This document shows, piece by piece, positions 1-8,186 of a stretch of 64,000 nt of DNA (within the stretch, counting starts at the first letter, position 1; each line of letters starts with the position of its first letter). Made by a program: the position numbers and the translations under genes. The DNA lies in NCBI GenBank assembly GCA_036848175.1, contig DAIUKO010000004.1:16141-80140 (forward strand), read 5' to 3'. Source of the stretch: QHWF01 sp036848175. Its GTDB lineage: Bacteria > Acidobacteriota > Vicinamibacteria > Vicinamibacterales > CAVVIG01. The notes below the pieces were generated by a model. It ran no database searches, was not told the DNA's origin, and saw only the letters and a program-made list of their open reading frames with translations.

Positions 1-949
1 GAATCGCGATCTCGCGCTGCCGCGCCGACGAGCGCGCGAGGAGAAGATTCGCGACGTTCGCGCACGCGATGAGCAGCACGAATCCGACGGCGGCGAGCAG
101 CGTCAGCAGCGCCGGACGCACGTTGCCAACCAGATCGTCGTGCAGTGGAATCACGCGCAGCGCCCAGCCGGTCGCCGCCGGATAGTCGGACGGAAACTCA
201 CGCCGCAGCCGCTCGGCCAGCGCATCGACGCGCCGCTGCGCGTCGGCGATCGAGATGCCCGGCTTCAACCGGCCGATGCCGCCTTGCAGCAGATACGCGC
301 GGCGGATCGGCTGCGGTGAAAACGGCGCGGCAACCCAGCCGCTCGGCGCCCAGATGTCGACATCGCTTTCGTTCACGCGGCCCGGATGTCTGAACGACGC
401 CGGCGCCACGCCGATGATCGAGTACATGTCGTTGTCGATGCCGAACCGCTTGCCGACCACATTCGGATCGCCGCCGAACCGCCGCTTCCAGATCGCGTCA
501 CTGATGACGGCCACCGTGGCGATGCCCGGCTGCGCGTCCGCCGTCGTGAACACACGTCCCAGCTGCGCGCCGACGCCGAGCATCGTGAAATAGTTCGCGT
601 CGACGAGCGCCGTCTCGACGCGCTCGGGCTCGTCGGTCTCGGTCAGGTTGGCGTTGATCGGCCACGACCCGGCGATCTCATCGAACACGCCGGACGCCCG
701 CAGGTCGAACAGCTCCGGGATCGACAGGCCGATGTCGCGCGCGTTCTGGCGCGTGAAGTCGACCGTGACCCGCACCAGCCGATCGGCATTCCGGAACGGC
801 AAGGGCGCCAGGACCACGGCGTTCACGATCGTGAAGAGCGCGGTGTTCGCGCCGATGCCGAGCGCGAGAGTCAGGACGGCGACGATCGAGAATCCCCGAT
901 CGCGAAGCGCGGTACGGACGGCGTAACGCAGATCCTGAATGAATGTCAT
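1..949 (-). CDS. ABC transporter permease, ADOP/MacB-like (3' part off the window)
   Basis: Reading leftward from the ATG at 949 the frame stays open to the window edge (about 316 codons). The N-terminus reads MTFIQDLRYAVRTALRDRG, then a hydrophobic segment with ALGIGANTALF, then a MacB-type periplasmic core, and a second membrane stretch with ACANVANLLLARS near the edge. This arrangement and these signature strings are typical of the duplicated orphan permeases (ADOP) that are abundant in Acidobacteriota; full members are about 800 aa, so less than half is present. Members are inner-membrane proteins, presumed partners of MacA/MacB-type export, with unknown substrates. No ATPase gene is visible nearby. 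Family assignment is firm; substrate is unknown. Confidence 0.9.
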   Translation of the reverse strand, partial: MTFIQDLRYAVRTALRDRGFSIVAVLTLALGIGANTALFTIVNAVVLAPLPFRNADRLVRVTVDFTRQNARDIGLSIPELFDLRASGVFDEIAGSWPINANLTETDEPERVETALVDANYFTMLGVGAQLGRVFTTADAQPGIATVAVISDAIWKRRFGGDPNVVGKRFGIDNDMYSIIGVAPASFRHPGRVNESDVDIWAPSGWVAAPFSPQPIRRAYLLQGGIGRLKPGISIADAQRRVDALAERLRREFPSDYPAATGWALRVIPLHDDLVGNVRPALLTLLAAVGFVLLIACANVANLLLARSSARQREIAI

Positions 950-1006
950 GGGTGATGGCCGGGCGGGCCGTCGCAAACCGAACGCCAGGACACACCGATG
1001 ATTTGC

Positions 1007-1654
1007 TTAGGCTTTTTGGTCCCGGCCTGACGAAGAATTCCGGCGCTGGGAAACGCGGTGTTCGGACTCGAACGCTTCGAGGAACGGGCGCAGTGCGCGG
1101 AAGGCGTTGCCGCGATGGCTGACGGCGGACTTCTCGGCATCTGTCGCTTCGCCGAGCGTCCGCCCGTACGGCGGGTAGAAGAAGATCGGGTCGTAGCCAA
1201 AACCGTTCGAGCCTTTCGGCTGCGGTGCGATCTGCCCCTCAACTGTGCCGCGCGTCTCGAAGAGGATGCGTCCATCGATCGCAAGGGCCAGCGCGCACAC
1301 GAATCGCGCCGAACTCCCCGCCGCGCCCTTCGCGCGCAGCGCGCGGTCAATCAATTCGAACTTCGCCGGATATTTCGTCTGCTCGCCGCCATAGCGGGCC
1401 GATTCGACGCCGGGAGCACCTCCGAGCGCGTCGATTTCGAGTCCGGAATCTTCGGCGACGGTCAGCTCGCCTGTCGCCGCCGCGTAATACAAGGCCTTGG
1501 CGCGCGCGTTCTCCTCGAACGTCCGGCCGGTTTCTTCCGGCGCGCTCACCGCCGGCCATGCCTCGAGCGTGACGAGCTCGATCGGGATGCTGTCGAGCAG
1601 CTGACGGATCTCACGCACTTTGTTTCGATTGGTGGTGGCGATGAGCAGTCGCAC
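1007..1654 (-). CDS. rdgB: non-canonical purine NTP pyrophosphatase (RdgB/HAM1)
   Basis: Predicted to hydrolyse ITP, dITP and XTP to the monophosphates, cleansing the nucleotide pool in the cytoplasm. The N-terminus shows the family signature LIATTNRNKVREI; then FEENARAKA, VAEDSGLEIDALGGAPGVES and a C-terminal GFGYDPIF followed by EKSAVSHRGNA, all hallmarks in the right order. Length of about 215 aa is normal (usual 190-210). The GTG at 1654 is preferred because it lies directly before the conserved RLLIATTN; the frame could extend to a TTG at 1669 with no better support. It is followed downstream on the same strand by the permease. Confidence 0.95.
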   Translation of the reverse strand: MRLLIATTNRNKVREIRQLLDSIPIELVTLEAWPAVSAPEETGRTFEENARAKALYYAAATGELTVAEDSGLEIDALGGAPGVESARYGGEQTKYPAKFELIDRALRAKGAAGSSARFVCALALAIDGRILFETRGTVEGQIAPQPKGSNGFGYDPIFFYPPYGRTLGEATDAEKSAVSHRGNAFRALRPFLEAFESEHRVSQRRNSSSGRDQKA

Positions 1655-1704
1655 GACACAGCGTAACAACGACCAACGACCAATGACTAACTACCATGTG
1701 GAGA

Positions 1705-1747
1705 GGTTTGGCCGCGGGCGGCGACCCGAAGGTCGGCCGCCCGGGTG
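1705..1747. repeat. GC-rich palindrome with GGCGACC/GGTCGCC-like core
   Basis: Around 1714-1743 the sequence reads as an imperfect hairpin with the core GGCGACCCGAAGGTCGGCC flanked by CCGCGGGC and GCCCGGGTG. It lies between rdgB and the 87-aa gene and resembles other palindromes in the window (12353-12372, 61955-61971), so it is treated as one copy of a dispersed intergenic repeat. Confidence 0.5.
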
Positions 1748-1820
1748 TGGGCGGAAGGTGGTTCGGCCGGCTGGCTGACGGCTCAAAGGAATGACTTACG
1801 ATCCAGCCGACGGGCGGGAG

Positions 1821-1837
1821 TCCTCCCTTTGGGAGGA
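1821..1837 (-). terminator. hairpin downstream of the 87-aa gene
   Basis: A perfect 7-bp stem (TCCTCCC / GGGAGGA) with a TTT loop lies just past the stop codon of the minus-strand gene ending at 1843. No clear T-run follows, so rho-independent function is uncertain. Confidence 0.4.
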
Positions 1838-1842
1838 AGCAC

Positions 1843-2106
1843 TTATGCGGCGGCGATCTTCGAGCGTGGCTTCAACGCCGCCTTCACTGGCGTCGCGTGC
1901 TCCACGCGCATGAATGCGCCGTCGCGCGTCCGAAACAAAAACTTCGCATCGACGAGAGTCCCGAGGAGCGCGCCGCACGACACGGCGTCCAGACCCCAGA
2001 GGCGTCGCGCCTGCGCCTCAGTGAGACGCAGACCGGGCATTTCTAGGAACTCTCCCTGGACCCGCCGGAGCACTTCGTCAGTTGCGCGGGTCGGCTCTGG
2101 CGTCAT
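1843..2106 (-). CDS. small conserved hypothetical protein, winged-helix-like
   Basis: An 87-aa protein starting MTPEPTRATDEVLRRVQGEF, with LRLTEAQARRLWGLD followed by a leucine-rich helix and a basic tail (KAALKPRSKIAAA). The open frame extends upstream to 2373, but the ATG at 2106 is preferred because a GGAGG lies four bases before it and the upstream residues look non-coding. The helix-turn pattern suggests a small DNA-binding or adaptor domain; that is inference only. No operon partner is evident: rdgB lies about 190 bp further along on the same strand. Confidence 0.7.
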   Translation of the reverse strand: MTPEPTRATDEVLRRVQGEFLEMPGLRLTEAQARRLWGLDAVSCGALLGTLVDAKFLFRTRDGAFMRVEHATPVKAALKPRSKIAAA

Positions 2107-2371
2107 ACGTCCTCCAATCGACACTTGCTGGCCAGGGAACAGAGGGTAAAAAGCAACCAGGATGCCACCGACTTTTTCGCGATTTCCAACAATCGGTGGC
2201 GAGGTAATCCGTAAGAACATTGGGATTTTTGCGCGAGGCCCGGAAGAGGCTGTGTGAGCCCGACCGTTCCGAAGCCCATCAGCTGTTGGCTTCGTGACGT
2301 CACGTGTAGGAAATCCCATCAGGACGTATGGGACTCGATGGCTGTCGCGAAACTTGCATGACGGCGACGGC

Positions 2372-2773
2372 ATGACTCAGATTTCTGATGCTGAAGGCTT
2401 GAATCTGGCCACCCATCGCGCTCCGGCGAGCGTTTGGGACCGGCGCGGATGGGACGGCACTCGCGAGCAGCTCGCGCTCACGCGCTGGCTCGTCGGCCTG
2501 GGCGGCGGCGCGCTGGCGATCCAGGGGCTGCGACAGCGGACCGTGGTCGGCTCGCTGCTCGGCGGCCTCGGGGCAAGTCTCGCGTGGTGGGCGTTGACGG
2601 GAGAAGGCGACTTGTCGGATGCGCGGCGGTTCTTCGCGCGTGTCCTCGAGCCGTGGCGGCGCCACGACGATCTCGTGCACGAAGCCTCCGCGGACTCGTT
2701 TCCGGCGAGCGACGCGCCCGCCTGGACGCCAACGGTCGGCACCGGCCTTCGCCGCGGGAACGCCCGCGTGTAG
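2372..2773 (+). CDS. small membrane-associated protein with conserved DSFPASD tail
   Basis: About 133 aa. The middle has two short hydrophobic stretches (GGGALAIQGL and LLGGLGASLAWWAL), suggesting membrane association. The C-terminus has HEASADSFPASDAPAWTPT, a tail motif found on many small bacterial proteins of unknown role. The start at 2372 is the most plausible; the frame can extend to 2294. Its stop lies three bases before the next gene, so the two are probably cotranscribed. Confidence 0.7.
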   Translation: MTQISDAEGLNLATHRAPASVWDRRGWDGTREQLALTRWLVGLGGGALAIQGLRQRTVVGSLLGGLGASLAWWALTGEGDLSDARRFFARVLEPWRRHDDLVHEASADSFPASDAPAWTPTVGTGLRRGNARV

Positions 2774-2776
2774 CCC

Positions 2777-3889
2777 ATGCTCCGGGCGCTCCGCGTTCCG
2801 CTCTCGTGGCGAGAGCTCGCAAGGCGAACCTACAGCGAGGTCCTCGCGGACAACTGCCTGGGCCTCGCCGCTCAGCTCTCCTACTACTTCTTTCTCGCGC
2901 TTTTTCCCGCGCTGCTGTTCGTCGTCGCGATCATCAGCTTCGTCCCGGTCGAGGGCCTCCTCGATTCGATCACCTCGATGCTCGCGCGCGTCGCCCCGTA
3001 CGAGATGCTCAAGCTCGTCCAGGATCAGATTCTCAAGATCGCGAATGACAAAAACGGCGGGCTCCTCACGCTCGGCATGATCGGCACGATCTGGAGCACC
3101 TCCTCCGGCGTCACGGCGATCATCGACACGCTCAATCAGGTCTACGACATCCTGGAAGGGCGGCCGTGGTGGAAGGTACAGCTGATTGCGCTCGGCCTGA
3201 CGGTCGCGCTCGCGGTGTTCATCGTCGTCTCGTTCGCGCTGGTGCTCGTCGGGCCGACGCTGGCGGAGAAGGTGGCGCTGTGGGCACACATGGGGCAGGC
3301 GTTCGAGTGGACGTGGAAGATTCTCCAGTGGCCGCTGATCTTCGCCTTGATTACGTTCGCGATCGCCGTCGTGTATTACTACGCGCCAGACGCCGAGCAG
3401 GAATGGATCTGGATTACGCCCGGGTCCGTGTTCGCGACGATTCTCTGGGTGCTCATCTCGCTCGCGTTCAAGTTCTACGTCGCGAACTTCGGATCGTACA
3501 ACGCGACCTACGGCGCGATCGGCGGCGTCATCGTGACGATGCTGTGGTTCTACATGTCGTCGCTGGCGATTCTGGTCGGCGCCGAACTGAATGCCGAAAT
3601 CGAACACGCCTCGCCCTACGGCAAGGATCCGGGGGAAAAACAGCCGGGTGAGAAAAAGAAGATCGGTGCGGTCGCCGAGCGGTCGTGGCGCGAAGGTCAA
3701 TCGGCCGGCACGCTGAAGCCGGCCATCGCGCGCGAGAATTGCGACGTCGACACCGACCTGCCGCCCGCACGCCCGATGGAGGCGCGCCCGCGCTTCAGCG
3801 ACTGGGTCGTCACCGGCGTCGTCCTCGGCGAAGCGGCCTTCCTCGCGTATTCGAAGCTGCGTTCGCGCTTCAACAGAGTCCGCGCCTGA
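2777..3889 (+). CDS. YihY/BrkB family inner-membrane protein
   Basis: 370 aa. The N-terminal half has the family signature GLAAQLSYYFFLALFPALLF, followed by several further membrane helices (to about residue 275) including YAPDAEQEWIWITPGSVFA and YGAIGGVIVTMLWFYMSS. A hydrophilic C-terminal tail of about 90 residues ends with one more hydrophobic stretch. The family was once mis-assigned as RNase BN; its function is unresolved (possibly transport or envelope homeostasis). It directly follows the small membrane protein gene. Confidence 0.92.
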   Translation: MLRALRVPLSWRELARRTYSEVLADNCLGLAAQLSYYFFLALFPALLFVVAIISFVPVEGLLDSITSMLARVAPYEMLKLVQDQILKIANDKNGGLLTLGMIGTIWSTSSGVTAIIDTLNQVYDILEGRPWWKVQLIALGLTVALAVFIVVSFALVLVGPTLAEKVALWAHMGQAFEWTWKILQWPLIFALITFAIAVVYYYAPDAEQEWIWITPGSVFATILWVLISLAFKFYVANFGSYNATYGAIGGVIVTMLWFYMSSLAILVGAELNAEIEHASPYGKDPGEKQPGEKKKIGAVAERSWREGQSAGTLKPAIARENCDVDTDLPPARPMEARPRFSDWVVTGVVLGEAAFLAYSKLRSRFNRVRA

Positions 3890-3926
3890 CGCACGTCGGA
3901 GGCGCCCACCGACAATATTGAAAAAT

Positions 3927-3949
3927 GTGCGGCGGCCATCCCGCCGCAC
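3927..3949. terminator. 9-bp perfect hairpin between the YihY gene and the VWA operon
   Basis: GTGCGGCGG / CCGCCGCAC stem with loop CCATC, 38 bases after the YihY stop. There is no T-run, so it may be a weak terminator or a simple insulating hairpin. A TATAGAAT string (3959-3966) follows and could be a -10 element for the next operon, without a clear -35. Confidence 0.4.
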
Positions 3950-4007
3950 TGCCGGTCCTATAGAATTAGCGCACGCGCCCTGAAGTTGAGTGCGGAGCGC
4001 CCTGACA

Positions 4008-6281
4008 ATGGACAAGCTCTTCAGCTTTCTGTTCAAGTATCCGCCGTTCGTCTTTCAACAGGCCGACTTCTCGTATGGCCTGTCGCGGCCGGTGCTGCTG
4101 GTCGTCACCGGCGTGACGGCCGTCGCGGTGGCGGCGCTGTTCACGTATCGAGGGCTGGCCACCGTCGAGCGGACGCGCGATCGCGTCGTGCTCGTCGGGC
4201 TGCGCCTCGTGGCGCTGGCGGTGCTGCTCTTCTGCCTGTTCCGTCCCACGCTGATCCTGAAGGCGGCCGTGCCGCAGCAGAATTTCCTCGGCGTGCTGAT
4301 CGACGACTCGCGCAGCATGGCGATCGCCGACCGCGACGGCCAGCCGCGCAGCGCGTTCGTGCAGCAACAGCTGAACGGCCCGAACGCCAAGCTGCTCGAC
4401 GCGCTGTCGCAGCGCTTCGTCGTCCGCTTCTTCCGCTTCTCGTCATCGGCGGATCGCGTCGCGTCGGCAGCCGACATGAAGTTCGCCGGCACGTCGACCC
4501 GGCTGGGACAGGCGCTCGATCGCGCGCGCGACGAGCTCGCCGGCCTGCCGCTCGCCGGTCTGGTCATGGTGACCGACGGCGCCGACACGTCGGATGCGAC
4601 GATCGACGAATCGCTCGCGAGCCTGAAGGCGCGCTCGATCCCGGTGTTCACCGTCGGTCTCGGACAGGAGCGGTTCGCGAAGGACATTCAGGTCACGCGC
4701 GTCGAGACGCCGCGCACGGCGCTGAAGGGCACGGCGCTGGTCGTCGACGTCGTGCTCTCGCAAACCGGGTACGGCGGCAGCACGGTTCCGCTCACGGTCG
4801 AAGACGACGGACGGATCGTGAGCACGCAGGAAGTGAAGCTGCCCGCCGACGGCGAGGCGGCGACGGTGAAGGTTCGCTTCACGGCGTCCGAGGCGGGACC
4901 GCGCCTGTTCAAGTTCCGCGTCAAGGATCAGCCGGGCGAGCAGGTCACACAGAACAACGCGCGCGACGCGCTGATCGAAATCCACGACGGCAAGGAAAAG
5001 ATTCTGTACTACGAGGGCGAGCCGCGGCCCGAGATGAAGTTCATCAACCGCGGCGTCGAGGACGACAAGAACCTGCAGCTCGTCGTGCTGCAGCGGACGG
5101 CGGAAAACAAGTTCTATCGCATCGGTGTGACCGACAAGGAGGAGCTGGTCAGCGGCTTCCCGAAAACGCGCGAGGAGCTGTTCGCCTACCGGGCGATCAT
5201 CCTCGGTTCGGTCGAAGCGGCATCGTTCACGCCCGAGCAGCTGCGCATGATCGCCGACTTCGTCAGCAAGCGCGGCGGCGGCCTGCTCGCGCTCGGCGGA
5301 CGGCGATCGTTTGCCGAAGGCGGATGGACGGGGACGCCGGTCGGCGAAGTGCTGCCCGTCGTCGCCGACGCCGCGAACGCGAAGTACCTCTCGGAGCTCT
5401 CGGTCCATCCGACCCGCGCCGGCGCGCTCTTCCCGGTCACGCAGATTGCGGACAGCGAATCGGCGTCCACCGCGAAGTGGAACGACATGCCGGCGGTGAC
5501 GACGGTCAACGCCGTGCATCAGGTCAAGCCGGGCGCCACCATTCTGCTGAGCGCGGTCGACAATCAGCGGAAGGATCAGGTCGTGCTCGCCTTCCAGCGG
5601 TACGGCCGCGGCAAGGCGATCGCGATGCCGATTCAGGATTCGTGGGCGTGGAAGATGGACGCCAAGGTGCCGGTGACGGACACGACGCACGCGATGTTCT
5701 GGCGGCGCATGCTCCGCTGGCTGGTCGACGGCGTTCCCAATCAGGTCAACGTGACGACCACGACGGACCGCGTCGAGCCGGGAGAACCGGTCAAGATCAC
5801 CGCCGAAGTGCTGGACGCGGCCTACACCGAGGTGAACGACAGCCGGGTGATGGCGCGGATCACGGCGCCGTCCGGCAAGGTCAGCGAAGTGCCGGTCGAC
5901 TGGACGGTGACGCGCGACGGCGATTACCGCGCGACGTTCACGCCGGAGGAAGCGGGCATCTACGACATCAAGGTCGCGGCGGTCCGCGATCAGAAGGATC
6001 TCGGCGCCGCGGCGATGCACGTCCGCGTCTCGGCCGGCGACGCCGAGTACTTCGACGCCGCGATGCGCGCGCCGCTCCTCAAACGGATCGCCGAGGAAAC
6101 CGGCGGCCGCTTCTTCACGCCGGCCAACGCCGCGTCGCTGCCGGAGGCCGTCAGCTACACCGGCCGCGGCGTCACGGTCGTCGAGGAGCGCGAGTTGTGG
6201 GACATGCCGGCGCTGCTGATGGCGCTGGTCGCGCTCGTCGGCGCGGAGTGGGGCTATCGCCGGGTGAGAGGTCTTGCATGA
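4008..6281 (+). CDS. membrane VWA protein with glutamine-amidotransferase-like domain
   Basis: About 757 aa. Two N-terminal membrane helices (near residues 25-45 and 60-80) are followed by a von Willebrand A domain carrying the metal-site motif DDSRS and the downstream VTDGADTSD. A class-I glutamine-amidotransferase-like region follows (AIILGSVEAASF ... FVSKRGGGLLALGG), then Ig-like segments, and a last membrane helix near the C-terminus. This architecture is standard for the first gene of MoxR/DUF58 (Bat-like) operons in Acidobacteriota. The ATG at 4008 is preferred over the GTG at 3990. It overlaps the next gene by 4 bp (ATGA). The role is probably in envelope or complex assembly under the MoxR ATPase; the exact function is unknown. 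Confidence 0.88.
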   Translation: MDKLFSFLFKYPPFVFQQADFSYGLSRPVLLVVTGVTAVAVAALFTYRGLATVERTRDRVVLVGLRLVALAVLLFCLFRPTLILKAAVPQQNFLGVLIDDSRSMAIADRDGQPRSAFVQQQLNGPNAKLLDALSQRFVVRFFRFSSSADRVASAADMKFAGTSTRLGQALDRARDELAGLPLAGLVMVTDGADTSDATIDESLASLKARSIPVFTVGLGQERFAKDIQVTRVETPRTALKGTALVVDVVLSQTGYGGSTVPLTVEDDGRIVSTQEVKLPADGEAATVKVRFTASEAGPRLFKFRVKDQPGEQVTQNNARDALIEIHDGKEKILYYEGEPRPEMKFINRGVEDDKNLQLVVLQRTAENKFYRIGVTDKEELVSGFPKTREELFAYRAIILGSVEAASFTPEQLRMIADFVSKRGGGLLALGGRRSFAEGGWTGTPVGEVLPVVADAANAKYLSELSVHPTRAGALFPVTQIADSESASTAKWNDMPAVTTVNAVHQVKPGATILLSAVDNQRKDQVVLAFQRYGRGKAIAMPIQDSWAWKMDAKVPVTDTTHAMFWRRMLRWLVDGVPNQVNVTTTTDRVEPGEPVKITAEVLDAAYTEVNDSRVMARITAPSGKVSEVPVDWTVTRDGDYRATFTPEEAGIYDIKVAAVRDQKDLGAAAMHVRVSAGDAEYFDAAMRAPLLKRIAEETGGRFFTPANAASLPEAVSYTGRGVTVVEERELWDMPALLMALVALVGAEWGYRRVRGLA

Positions 6282-7324
6282 CCCCTCGCTTCGGCACGCA
6301 ACCACGCAACCACCAAACCACGAAATACGTTTTGGACAAGGTTGTTTGTTCGTGGTTTCGTGCGTTCGCGGTTTCGTGCCTCTCGTCGCTGCTCCTGAGC
6401 ACGGCCGCCGCGGCGCAGGACAGTCATCTCCTCGTCATCACCGGGGTCGGCGGCGACGACGAGCACACGCAGCAGTTCCACAAGTGGGCGACGGCGATGA
6501 TCGACGCCGCCAAGAAAAAGGACGGGCTGTCCGACGACAACATTATTTACCTGTCGGAGAAGCCGGAGCTCGACGCGGCGCGCATCAAAGGCAAGTCGAC
6601 CCGCGAGAACGTGCAGAAGGCGTTCGCCGATCTCGCCGCGCGCGCGCGGCCCAACGACGCGGTGGTCATCGTCCTTCTCGGCCACGGCAGCTTCGACGGC
6701 GGCCGCGCGGCGTTCAACTTGCCGGGAGTCGACCTGACGCCGAGCGACTACGCGGCGCTGCTCGGCAAGCTCGCGACGCAGCGCGTGGCCTTCATCAACA
6801 CGTCGAGCTCGAGCGGCGCGTTTCTCCCCACCGTCGCCGGTCCGGGGCGCGTCGTCGTGACCGCGACCAAGACCGGTGGCGAGCGCAACGAGACGCGCTT
6901 CCCGGAGTTCTTCGTCGAGGCGTTCTCCGACGATGCGGCGGACCGCGACCGCAACGGCCGCGTCTCGATCGCCGAAGCGTTCGACTACGCGAAGACGAAG
7001 GTGGCCAAGGCCTACGAACAGGAGGGACACATCCTGACCGAGCACGCCGCGCTCGACGAGGGGCCGGCCGGCACCGGCCTGGCCGCGCAGCTCTTCCTCG
7101 CCGCGCCGCAGAACGCGTTGAAGGTGGACACGAGCGACCCTGCCATGAAGGCGCTCGTGGACGAGCGCGACACGATCGAGCGCGAGATCGCGGCGCTCAA
7201 GCTGATGAAGCCGTCGATGGACGCGGCCAAGTACGATGCGCAGATGGAGAAGCTGCTGACCGATCTCGCGCTCAAGACCAAGGCGATTCGCGATCGCCAG
7301 GCGAAGAAAGAAGACCATCAGTGA
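6278..7324 (+). CDS. secreted C13-like (caspase/legumain fold) protein, catalytic Cys not evident
   Basis: 348 aa with an unusually long N-terminal leader (about 48 residues) ending in a hydrophobic segment and AAAAQD. The fold signature is LLVITGVGGDDEHTQQF, then VVIVLLGHGSFDGG carrying the GHG histidine, then AFINTSSSSGAFL. Legumain-like C13 enzymes have the catalytic Cys at the position of this serine run. The His is kept but no Cys is present, so it may be a pseudo-peptidase or use Ser. An acidic DRDRNGRVS string resembles an EF-hand-type calcium loop. The C-terminus is a charged coiled coil. The leader is encoded by a palindromic repeat (6293-6380). It overlaps both neighbours by 3-4 bp. 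Confidence 0.85.
   Translation: MTPRFGTQPRNHQTTKYVLDKVVCSWFRAFAVSCLSSLLLSTAAAAQDSHLLVITGVGGDDEHTQQFHKWATAMIDAAKKKDGLSDDNIIYLSEKPELDAARIKGKSTRENVQKAFADLAARARPNDAVVIVLLGHGSFDGGRAAFNLPGVDLTPSDYAALLGKLATQRVAFINTSSSSGAFLPTVAGPGRVVVTATKTGGERNETRFPEFFVEAFSDDAADRDRNGRVSIAEAFDYAKTKVAKAYEQEGHILTEHAALDEGPAGTGLAAQLFLAAPQNALKVDTSDPAMKALVDERDTIEREIAALKLMKPSMDAAKYDAQMEKLLTDLALKTKAIRDRQAKKEDHQ
6293..6380. repeat. imperfect inverted repeat inside the signal-peptide coding region
   Basis: Two 32-nt arms (6293-6324 and 6349-6380) match at 26 of 32 positions when one is reverse-complemented; they are built of CCACGAA / TTCGTGG words around a 24-nt spacer. The element lies wholly within the first third of the leader-encoding sequence of the C13-like gene and is read in frame. 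Its low complexity and AC/GT-rich composition differ from the flanking codons, suggesting a repeat inserted at or fused to the gene start. Confidence 0.7.
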
Positions 7325-8085
7325 ATCGAGTCGCCGTGGTGGCCGCCGCCACGCTGCTCCTGGCGTCGACTGCCCAGGCGCAGCGCGGCTTCGGCGGCTA
7401 TCGCGGCCGCGCCGAACCGGTGATGCCCAACGCGCCGTACGACGGCCGGTTCACGTTCGTGCGCCTGCGCTACGGTCCGCCGACGCAGTACGTCTCGCAG
7501 CGTATTCCGTGGTCGCACGACTACCCGACCGGCGAGCGCCACTTCATGAAGATCCTGAACGAGCTGAGCTACCTGAACCCGCACATCGAGGAGACGAACA
7601 TCATCGGCTTCGACGATGCTGAGGTGTTCAAGTATCCGGTGGCGTACATGGCGGAGCCGGGGTTCCTGACGCTCACCGATGGGGAAGCCCTTCACTTTCG
7701 CGAGTACCTGCTCAAGGGCGGCTTCGTGATTTTCGACGACTTCTCGGCGATGCGCGGCGGCTGGGGCAACTTCGAGGAGCAGATGCTGCACGTCCTGCCC
7801 GGCGCGCGTTTCGTCGATCTCGACGCGACCCATCCGATCTTTCATTCATTTTTCGAGATCAACGACCTCGACATCATTCCGCAGTACTACGACGTCGGAA
7901 AGCCGATCTTCCGCGGCGTCTTCGAGGACAACGATCCGGCGAAGCGGCTGCTGGTGATGGTGAACTTCAACACCGACATTTCCGAGTTCTGGGAGTTTTC
8001 GGATACGGGTCTGAAACCGATCGACGAGTCGAATCAGGCGTACAAGCTGGGCGTCAACTACATTATGTATGGCATCACACACTAG
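7321..8085 (+). CDS. DUF4159 domain protein, exported
   Basis: 254 aa from a GTG overlapping the previous stop (GTGA). A signal peptide (AAATLLLASTAQAQ) is followed by a DUF4159 domain with FTFVRLRYG, WSHDYPTGERHFMKIL, a central LLKGGFVIFDDF and ATHPIFHSFF. DUF4159 proteins regularly accompany MoxR, DUF58 and VWA genes; many have a glutamine-amidotransferase-like fold and none has an established activity. Translational overlap with the C13-like gene suggests strict co-expression. Confidence 0.9.
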   Translation: MNRVAVVAAATLLLASTAQAQRGFGGYRGRAEPVMPNAPYDGRFTFVRLRYGPPTQYVSQRIPWSHDYPTGERHFMKILNELSYLNPHIEETNIIGFDDAEVFKYPVAYMAEPGFLTLTDGEALHFREYLLKGGFVIFDDFSAMRGGWGNFEEQMLHVLPGARFVDLDATHPIFHSFFEINDLDIIPQYYDVGKPIFRGVFEDNDPAKRLLVMVNFNTDISEFWEFSDTGLKPIDESNQAYKLGVNYIMYGITH

Positions 8086-8169
8086 GCAGGCCTGAAGGGC
8101 TGCGCTACCGAGCCGCTCAGACACGAGCCGTGGTAGCGTGACGACGGTAGCGCAGGCATTCGGGCCTGC
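8086..8169. repeat. palindromic intergenic repeat, 24-bp arms
   Basis: Arms at 8086-8109 and 8146-8169 are inverted copies differing at three positions; they carry GCAGGCCTGAAGGGCTGCGC and GTAGCGCAGGCATTCGGGCC. The element begins one base after the DUF4159 stop and ends 17 bases before the MoxR start, so it lies inside the operon and would form a stable RNA hairpin. Confidence 0.75.
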
Positions 8170-8186
8170 GCGCGAAAGGGGCAGAC

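Noticed and set aside
4443..6305. Long minus-strand open frame (620 aa) opposite the VWA gene
   Set aside because: It is an Arg/Asp/His-rich antisense shadow typical of GC-rich genes; no family motif, while the plus strand has VWA and membrane signatures.
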